Part shown: positions 57,783 to 64,000 of the stretch, in pieces | Layout: the number at the start of each line of letters is the position of its first letter | How positions within the stretch are numbered: the first letter of the stretch is position 1 | NCBI GenBank assembly: GCA_023231475.1 | Contig: JALJEE010000226.1 | Location: forward strand, 1 to 64,000 | Direction: 5' to 3' | Length of the DNA stretch: 64,000 nucleotides | From: Seison nebaliae | Taxonomy: Eukaryota > Rotifera > Pararotatoria > Seisonacea > Seisonidae | Notes under the pieces: generated by a model | Database searches by the model: none | Seen by the model: the letters and a program-made list of their open reading frames with translations, nothing else | What the model was told of the DNA's origin: nothing | Program-made: the position numbers and the translations under genes

Positions 57783-58050
57783 AAAAACTCCAAATAAAAT
57801 ATGTTTTAGTCGTCTTTAGGTCCTTTAGTTATTTTAGATATTTTTTTTGGAATAAAAAAATATTTATTAGAAAATTGCCGTTATTTTTTAAAATTTATTT
57901 CATAAATTGAATAATCGAAATAAAACCAACAAACTAGAATTTTATCGTTCAATTAATATACAAAAAAGATAAAACATGAAATTCCAATAAAACAATAACA
58001 CACTAAAAACATAACGACAATTCACTTTTCAATAACAATTAAATGAAATA

Positions 58051-58905
58051 TTATTTTTTTATATTAATTCGAATACCGCCAGATGTTTTGAGAGAAGATT
58101 TCTCTTCAGTTTTAATTTCATCAGGAATTCTCAATTGTTTACGTTTCCCAACCGTTACTAGATCCATATTGGCATATCGATCCTTTTTATCTTGTTCTTC
58201 TTTCAATTTCTTCTTTTGAAGTTTTCTCATTTTTCTCGTTTCAATATTCTCCTCCCATTCTTGTCGATGTAACATATATAATTTCATTGCCACTCGAGCA
58301 TCTTCCACCGAATTATGTTCATTTAATTGAAAATCATCCATGTTCAACAATTTATCTGCAAAATGACGTAGAGCAATATTTCCATAAACTTTCTTCGGTA
58401 ATTTATTTCTTAAAACTTCACTTTTTTGAGTATCTCGAATTCTGTCAAATGGATATTTCAAATCTAATTGACTCAGATCATGATCGATGGCATGACCGAT
58501 AAGATATACAGGATTTTTTGTGTCATATCTAAAAATTTTTTTTACATCATTTATCACTTTATTCTTCTCCAATGCACCAAATTTTTCCATAATATTTTTC
58601 GGTCGAATCCCACTCACTTCTGTCCGATAATCTGTGATTTCCAACGTTGGTTGCACATATTCATCATAGAGAATCTTCCCCAAATGATTAACTAAAGATA
58701 CGCGTGCTAATATCGATATGTTGCCATTGGGACCGGCACCAACCATCTCACAATCAACCGCAACATAATCCTCATTTTCTTCGTCAATTAACACCTCATC
58801 GATATTATCAAACCAAATTTCCTCCCTCAATTTCTTCCTCTTCACAATTTTCTTATGTTCTTTTCTTTTTATATCTTCCTTATCACTTGACTTCTTTACT
58901 TTCAT
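58051..58905 (-). CDS. REXO4: RNA exonuclease 4 (REXO4/ISG20-like DEDDh exonuclease)
   Basis: A 284-residue protein from the ATG at 58905 (MKVKKSSDKED); a longer in-frame extension has no ATG. The basic N-terminus is nucleolar-signal-like. The exonuclease fold follows: motif I AVDCEMVGAGP (Asp51, Glu53), then ARVSLVNHLGKILYDEYVQP and TDYRTEVSGIRP. Motif II is GHAIDHDLSQLD (Asp143) and motif III is EHNSVEDARVAMKLY (His197, Asp202). This gives the complete DEDDh catalytic set. The closest known family member is REXO4 (yeast Rex4), a nucleolar exonuclease connected with pre-rRNA processing. The C-terminus is Lys-rich. The gene is convergent with hexokinase, their stops about 270 bp apart. Confidence 0.9.
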   Translation of the reverse strand: MKVKKSSDKEDIKRKEHKKIVKRKKLREEIWFDNIDEVLIDEENEDYVAVDCEMVGAGPNGNISILARVSLVNHLGKILYDEYVQPTLEITDYRTEVSGIRPKNIMEKFGALEKNKVINDVKKIFRYDTKNPVYLIGHAIDHDLSQLDLKYPFDRIRDTQKSEVLRNKLPKKVYGNIALRHFADKLLNMDDFQLNEHNSVEDARVAMKLYMLHRQEWEENIETRKMRKLQKKKLKEEQDKKDRYANMDLVTVGKRKQLRIPDEIKTEEKSSLKTSGGIRINIKK

Positions 58906-59757
58906 TTTATGAATGAATTTAAACTTAATTTTCAAATAATATTCCAATCTGGTGTTTCATAAATCGATAAAAAAATGTTTATAATGACAATTTTTTAAAT
59001 AAAATTCAGTAATTATGATTTTACATTGATTGTTAGTAGTCATTATTTAGTAGTTGATTTTGTTAGTAAATTTATAGTTCTTGAAAATAGTTATTTATAA
59101 CGTTTTCATAATAGAAGGTTTGTTGATGTGTAAAAAGGATAAAAACGATAAATGTTCATCCGTTAGATTTGATTGTTTCTTCGTAAATCTATTTTTCGGG
59201 CGAACAGAACTGTTCACAAGATAAAGATGTTACCGATCCAGCTATTAAAATTTGTGCCAATTTCGATAATTGATTCATCCAGTTGAATTGATCCAAAAAT
59301 CGACATAAGATTTGTTAAGCGAAGAATTAAAACTATACAATTCGATTTCTTTTGTTAACAACGAGAGTCCGAAGGAAGTGATGTTTTCTTTAATTTTGAA
59401 AAAGATGGTAGGTCTTCATTCAGAAGTTCGTCCAATATCTGCCAATATCAATAAGAATTTGTTTGATGTTTAATTATTGATTCATTCGCTAAATGTTTGC
59501 TTATTACTGGATTGAGATAAACCGCCGCTATAAGATATTTTTCATGTAGGATGCTAATTGTGCTAATTTTCTTTTAAGACAAGCTAAAATTAGGTTTTTT
59601 GATGGATTTCGTGTTAGGAATTGGAGAAAATTGTGCGGTAGATTTATTTGTGATTAAATTGGTAATATCATTTTAGATATTTTAAAGAATATAAATTAAA
59701 TAACTGGCTTTACTTATAAATAAAATAAACACGTGAAATATTTGTTAATCAGAAAAT
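58906..59757. other. Divergent spacer between REXO4 and MRTO4
   Basis: AT-rich sequence that must hold both promoters. A 54-codon frame without a good start at 59309-59473 (SFVNNESPKEVMFSL...) has gene-like composition, so a decayed exon or gene fragment is possible. It could not be identified. Confidence 0.35.
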
Positions 59758-60411
59758 ATGCCAAAATCTCGTCGTGATAAACAAGTTTCCTTGCAGAAAG
59801 TGCAAAAGAAAACGAGAGATCATAAAAATCAGTTAATCGAAACGATTCAAGAGAATTTGAAGAACTTCTCCACCATCTACTTGCTGAACATTGATAATTT
59901 ACGAACGAGTTTCTTTCAAAAAATCCGTGAACAATTAAAATCCTCTCGATTTTTCTGTGCCAAACGAACTTTAATGAAATATGCACTTCTCCATCATTCT
60001 CACCCCGTCAAGTCTTTACATCAATTAGTGGAGAGAATTGGAAAGAATAATTGTCTCATGTTTACCAATGAACCATTGGAAGTTATTCAGAAAGCATTGA
60101 ATGAGAATATTCAATCAGATTGTGCCCGTTCCGGATTCGTCACTCCATCAACCATCACATTAGAGAAAGGTCATTTAGAAACGATGATTCATTCAATGGA
60201 GCCTCAACTCCGTCAACTCAATCTTCCAATTACATTGAAGAAAGGAGATATATATTTGGATGAAGATTTCATCATTTGTAAAGAGAACGACGTCTTGAAT
60301 AATGTTCAATGTCGACTCCTTTCACTTTTCGGATATAAATTAGCGAAATTTCAAGTGACAGTCATTGGATTCTGGTCGAAGAAAGAAGATAAATTTGAAA
60401 AAATTGAATAA
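59758..60411 (+). CDS. MRTO4: mRNA turnover protein 4 homologue (ribosome assembly factor)
   Basis: A 217-residue single-exon protein. It opens MPKSRRDKQVSLQKVQKK, the standard start of the family, and follows the ribosomal P0/L10 fold: FSTIYLLNIDNLRTSFFQKIRE, then FFCAKRTLMKYAL. LFTN-type segment MFTNEPLEVIQ and the GFVTPSTITLEKG and LPITLKKGDIYL blocks follow, with QCRLLSLFGYKLAKF near the end. Mrt4 is a nucleolar factor that occupies the P0 site on pre-60S particles and is later exchanged for P0. It lacks the acidic C-terminal P-protein tail, as Mrt4 proteins do. Its stop lies 88 bp before the MRPL15 ATG on the same strand. Confidence 0.92.
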   Translation: MPKSRRDKQVSLQKVQKKTRDHKNQLIETIQENLKNFSTIYLLNIDNLRTSFFQKIREQLKSSRFFCAKRTLMKYALLHHSHPVKSLHQLVERIGKNNCLMFTNEPLEVIQKALNENIQSDCARSGFVTPSTITLEKGHLETMIHSMEPQLRQLNLPITLKKGDIYLDEDFIICKENDVLNNVQCRLLSLFGYKLAKFQVTVIGFWSKKEDKFEKIE

Positions 60412-60499
60412 ATTCATAAAATATTTCTTTGTTTTCTGTATAAAAATTTCTCGTTTATTTTTTTGGACAGATTTCCATGTTCTTTCCATCACAAATAGA

Positions 60500-61507
60500 A
60501 TGACATCTAAATCGAACATCTTGAAGATGATTCGCGATCTTCCACGAATTTCCTTCAACAATATTCGTGATACTGAAGAAGGTGCAATCATGAGAGCGAG
60601 AAAAGTGAGTTTAACATTATAAATATTGTTTTATTTCCGTCGAAGCATAACCTGACGAAAAGAGAGAGAGGTGGTCGAGTCGGTGCACAACACAAAGGTC
60701 AACGACAACGAATGTCATTACCTCGATTGGGATTCGAAGGTGGTCAATCGCCCTGGTATATAAAAATCCCACGAGAATATCATTACAAAGATCATCAGTT
60801 TCCATTAATTTTACCATTTTTTTTCTTATCCATCCAAATTTCAGTTTAAGAAGACATTATCAACCATTATCTCTGTTTCAGTTACAAAGATTAATCGATT
60901 TGAATCGATTGAACATTAACGAACCGATCGATCTCTCTAATTTGTGTAATACGAAAATCATAAAAGTTGCAAGTGAAAATCGTTATTATGGAATTGAATT
61001 AAAAGATGATGTTAATAAATTTCATTAATTTATTCATTCGTTAATTAATTGAAGGGAATGGATATTTTTGAAACTCCTATTAATATCGAAGTACAACAAA
61101 TAGAATCGGAACATGTTATCGCCGCTATCGAACGATCAGGTGGAATTGTCACTTGTAAATATTTAGATCTAGCTTCCGTCTCAGCAGCATCAGATCCTCG
61201 AAAATTTTTCGAGAAAGGTCTTCCCATTCCCAAAGTAGGAATTCCACCACTAAATTGTCTAGATTATTATCGCAATCCAGAAAACAGAGGATATTTAGCT
61301 GATCCAGAAGAAGTGACGAAACATCGGAAACATTTAGCACAAAAATATGGATATCAATTGAATTTGAGAGAAGAGTTAATGGAAATGCCAAGAAAGATGA
61401 ATCATCAATTATTTCATGGTTTGAATGGAGGATGGATTGTGAATTTGAAAGATCGTTCTATCATCAAACCAACGAGCAAACAATGGAAAGAATTTTATTC
61501 AAATTAA
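60500..61507 (+). CDS. MRPL15: Mitochondrial ribosomal protein L15 (uL15m)
   Basis: Four exons (60500-60604, 60646-60797, 60845-61010, 61055-61507) joined by introns of 41, 47 and 44 bp. The product is about 291 residues, near the human 296. Exon 1 reads ILKMIRDLPRISFNNI. Exon 2 carries the L15 core GGRVGAQHKGQRQRM and PRLGFEGGQSPWYIKIP. Exon 3 continues LRRHYQPLSLFQLQRLIDL. Exon 4 contains INIEVQQIESEHVIAAIERS and the family's NRGYLADPEEV, then LNGGWIVNLKDRSIIKPT near the end. It is a component of the large mitoribosomal subunit. No distinct cleavable presequence is obvious beyond the first helix. It ends only 30 bp from the stop of the convergent PGAM5 gene. Confidence 0.93.
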
Positions 61508-61536
61508 AATATTATTTTTTCATTTAATTCTTTTAT

Positions 61537-62442
61537 TTATTCATTCGTTTGCAATCTAAATGGTAAATGATTCGCATCACCATAACTAAGGAAGGAAATG
61601 TTGCCATTTGAATGAATTTGTAGTTTTGTAATTGACGTGTGTCGAATGTCGAATCGTGTCCAGAATTCTGGTGGAAACTCGACAAATCTTATCAATAAAT
61701 AACGAATGACATTTCCATGACACACCATCAACGTGTTGACGTCATGTTCGAATGTTTCGAAATATTTTTGGAATGCTAATTCTAATCGATTATTCGTCTC
61801 AATATAATGAGATTTGTATTGATCGGGAACTTCCTCACCAGCCGACGGATATGGATATCCTTCTTCGATCATTTTTTCTTTCTCATATTTCTTCAATTGT
61901 TCCCCATTTAATTCTTGTCGAATTAAATTGAAAGTTTCCGTCGCTCGAGTCATCGTAGAATAAATGGCACGATGAAAAACAATGTTAGAATCTCTTAAAA
62001 ATATTCCAGTTCTTTTAGCTTGAGCTCGTCCTTTTTTCGTTAATTTTCTTTTTTCATCATTCTCTCTATAATGATATTGGCCGTGTCGAATCAAATAAAT
62101 CGTATGTTTTCCTTTATTCGAACGATAATTTCCCCAATGAGGTTCAAATTTTATAGTATTCTTTGAGAAATTTCCAATTTGCTCAGATATCGGAAATTTT
62201 GGAGATTCGATAGGGCATTCATCATATGACCAACAAACTGGTGATGGTACATCATCCAAAGGGAACCAGTCATTCGATATCAGATGATCAGTATCACAAT
62301 GATAAGATGATGGATTTCTAAAAGGGAAATATGTATTTAAACTTTCTATCTTGAGTAAATTAGTGTAAAGGAATACCAAAGCGAGAAAGATTGCCATTGG
62401 TAAAAAAAAATAAAAAACAATTGAAATCTTTCGAATTCTCAT
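61537..62442 (-). CDS. PGAM5: Mitochondrial Ser/Thr phosphatase PGAM5
   Basis: A 301-residue single-exon protein. The N-terminus has a TM helix (ISIVFYFFLPMAIFLALVFLY), as in PGAM5, which is anchored in the inner mitochondrial membrane. A ~70-residue linker follows. The histidine-phosphatase domain starts at IYLIRHGQYH (His120 the likely phospho-acceptor). It continues KLTKKGRAQAKRTGIFL and YSTMTRATETFNLI, then the EEGYPYPSAGE segment. LMVCHGNVIRYLLIRFVEFPPEFW carries the second catalytic His. The 'FEPHWGNYR' stretch before the domain corresponds to the family's WDxNWD multimerisation motif, but it is altered. Human PGAM5 is 289 residues and dephosphorylates ASK1, FUNDC1 and Drp1. It is convergent with MRPL15. 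Confidence 0.9.
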   Translation of the reverse strand: MRIRKISIVFYFFLPMAIFLALVFLYTNLLKIESLNTYFPFRNPSSYHCDTDHLISNDWFPLDDVPSPVCWSYDECPIESPKFPISEQIGNFSKNTIKFEPHWGNYRSNKGKHTIYLIRHGQYHYRENDEKRKLTKKGRAQAKRTGIFLRDSNIVFHRAIYSTMTRATETFNLIRQELNGEQLKKYEKEKMIEEGYPYPSAGEEVPDQYKSHYIETNNRLELAFQKYFETFEHDVNTLMVCHGNVIRYLLIRFVEFPPEFWTRFDIRHTSITKLQIHSNGNISFLSYGDANHLPFRLQTNE

Positions 62443-64000
62443 TTCGAGTCGAATATCGATTTACATTTTATTCACACTCATTTTATAACAACTTCTGAAA
62501 TTATATTATATTCATTTTCTTATAAATTTCCCATTATATTGAATGAATTAAAAAAGTTAGATGAAATGATTAATATTAATATCATTCCATTCCACTTCAC
62601 TAGTCTTCGTCGATGAGGAATTTGTTGTGATTAATTATTATTAACAATCTCCATTAGATATTAATTTGATATTCGTTAAAAAGGAATTGAGCAGAAGTTC
62701 TTGTATATCTCCTCCTAATTACATAAGAGAAGGATATTATTTTCATATACTTAATATGATTCGTCTATGAGCGGAAGATGATATTTCTGCTTATTTTTAT
62801 ACGTTCCGATCATTTCAATAAGATAATGTAGTCAACTGAATAAACAATGGGAGGATAGTTAAAGAGGAAATGTTCGAAGATTTCGAAGGAATTTCTCAGT
62901 TTTCAATTCCTCCAAATTCTTTCAGTCTATTAACAACTAATTAACCTTGACGTATTTGTCATATTTCTCATTGTTATATTCCCAATGAGAAGTGGGAAAT
63001 AAACCAACTAATTCGAACCGTTAGACGTTAATGGATCGATTCGATTCGAGTAGGCAATCTGGAGAAATTTCCAGATTATTTGAAGTTGGAATAAGGAAAA
63101 TAGCTGATGGGACGTGATTTTTCAATTATTTGCACACAACTGTGTCCCTCACAAAAAATTACCGTTCATTTAACTCTTTCACCTGCTTCAATTACACTCT
63201 TTTCCTCTCCGTTACCGTGAACATACAAAAAATTCATTTGGAATAAAGTAAATTGGACTGGAGCACTTTTGATTTGTAGGAACAATGGACATTATGATTA
63301 TTTGAAGTTGCCTTCAACTGAAGCGAGTAACCTTCAATTAGCATGATGTATGATGAAATTGTTTATTTAATTTTCACAAACTTCGACTTATCGGAAGTTC
63401 CCGCATTCCGATTCTTATGTGGCACCAAAGAAAATATTGAAAATTTTTCAGTATAACTTTTTCCTATTGAATTAGGAGACGGAAACTTGCCTCTGTATGT
63501 GCAGGAGAAGAATAAATGTTCTATTCTTATGATAATTCTAATAGAACATAAGAAAATTCCGTTTCTTCTTGAAATCGTGTAGTACACAATCCTTCGTGTA
63601 TATATGTGTTTGTGTGTGTGTGTGTCGTGTGAGTGCGGGGCAAGTCGCTTATAATATAATTATCGTTCTACTCTGCTGATATAGAGAAATAAGATTGGTC
63701 TATTATTATTTTATTTTGTTGGGAAGGAATGAAAAAGAATAATAAGGAGAAAAATAAACGAAATAAAACGAAAGTTGCAATATCGTCATTGAGCTATTTC
63801 TCACGGTTATATTAATAGGTACCATCACTTACTTCTACGAGGTGTTCGTATATATCACATACGGTTACAGTAACTAACTGAATATTAATTAATTGGAGAA
63901 TGGGAGAATTAATTCGTACGTTACATATCGAAAAATGTAGGGAGCATTATACATCTCTAAAGAGTATTACGGTCATTTAAGTACGTTTATGTTCGTCAAT
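62443..64000. other. Non-coding right end of window
   Basis: This AT-rich stretch upstream of PGAM5 has no supported gene to the window edge. A TG microsatellite lies at about 63605-63640. The PGAM5 promoter should be in the first few hundred bases. Frames near 63363-63587 are biased and unsupported. Confidence 0.45.
63605..63640. repeat. TG microsatellite
   Basis: A run of TG dinucleotides (about 8 units with imperfections) in a GT-rich stretch. It is a simple-sequence repeat, probably polymorphic. Confidence 0.8.

Noticed and set aside
59309-59473. 54-codon frame between REXO4 and MRTO4 with gene-like composition
   Set aside because: It has no start codon at its beginning and no match to a family. 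It may be a decayed exon but cannot be supported.
1-64000. tRNA, rRNA and CRISPR features
   Set aside because: I looked for tRNA B-box words with matching stems, rRNA-like blocks and regularly spaced repeat-spacer arrays. None was convincing; the 76-bp hairpin array has related, not unique, spacers and is not a CRISPR.

Overview
The window is nuclear DNA of a compact, AT-rich metazoan. Proteins are split by GT-AG introns that are mostly only 41-50 bp long (checked in hexokinase, MRPL15, HACL2, an LRR protein and others). The gene set is animal: an M6/PLP proteolipid, a Mesh/SUSD2-type junction protein, a class B (secretin-type) GPCR, PI4KB, NT5C2, NUFIP1, PGAM5 and MRPL15. I cannot name the species. 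An arthropod such as an acariform mite would fit a Mesh gene and a small genome, but nothing here proves it.

Layout. 1-4.6 kb is repeat territory: a three-unit 76-bp hairpin array, a three-unit ~118-bp tandem repeat and decayed non-LTR retrotransposon pieces. 4.6-9.2 kb holds an M6/PLP protein (+), a roadblock-type dynein light chain (-) and an alanyl-tRNA synthetase (-). 9.2-23.9 kb is a ~14.7 kb stretch with no gene I can support, striking next to the dense rest. 23.9-34.4 kb holds a GPI-type LRR surface protein (+), then on the minus strand a class B GPCR, an orphan His/Arg-rich protein, HACL2/ILVBL and NUFIP1. 34.8-39.3 kb is a multi-exon mesh-like gene (+). 39.8-47.4 kb holds a two-exon orphan (+), a large single-exon PI4KB (-) and NT5C2 (-). 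48.6-51.9 kb is a same-strand run of six very small ORFs, five ending in a C-terminal or near C-terminal hydrophobic segment and one with an internal segment; one has a VAMP-like SNARE motif. 52.1-55.5 kb is a 1107-residue low-complexity orphan (-). 56.2-62.4 kb is a dense housekeeping block: hexokinase (+), REXO4 (-), MRTO4 (+), MRPL15 (+), PGAM5 (-). The final 1.5 kb is non-coding with a TG microsatellite.

Themes. Several genes concern mitochondria or translation (AARS, MRPL15, PGAM5, MRTO4, REXO4, NUFIP1), and several concern membranes (PI4KB, M6, Mesh, GPCR, LRR protein). They look like independent loci rather than one pathway. The most unusual region is the cluster of tiny tail-anchored proteins at 48.6-51.9 kb. 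Its VAMP-like member aligns without gaps to the synaptobrevin SNARE motif but has alanine where the zero-layer arginine should be. All domain calls come from reading the sequence and remembered family motifs; no database search was run.
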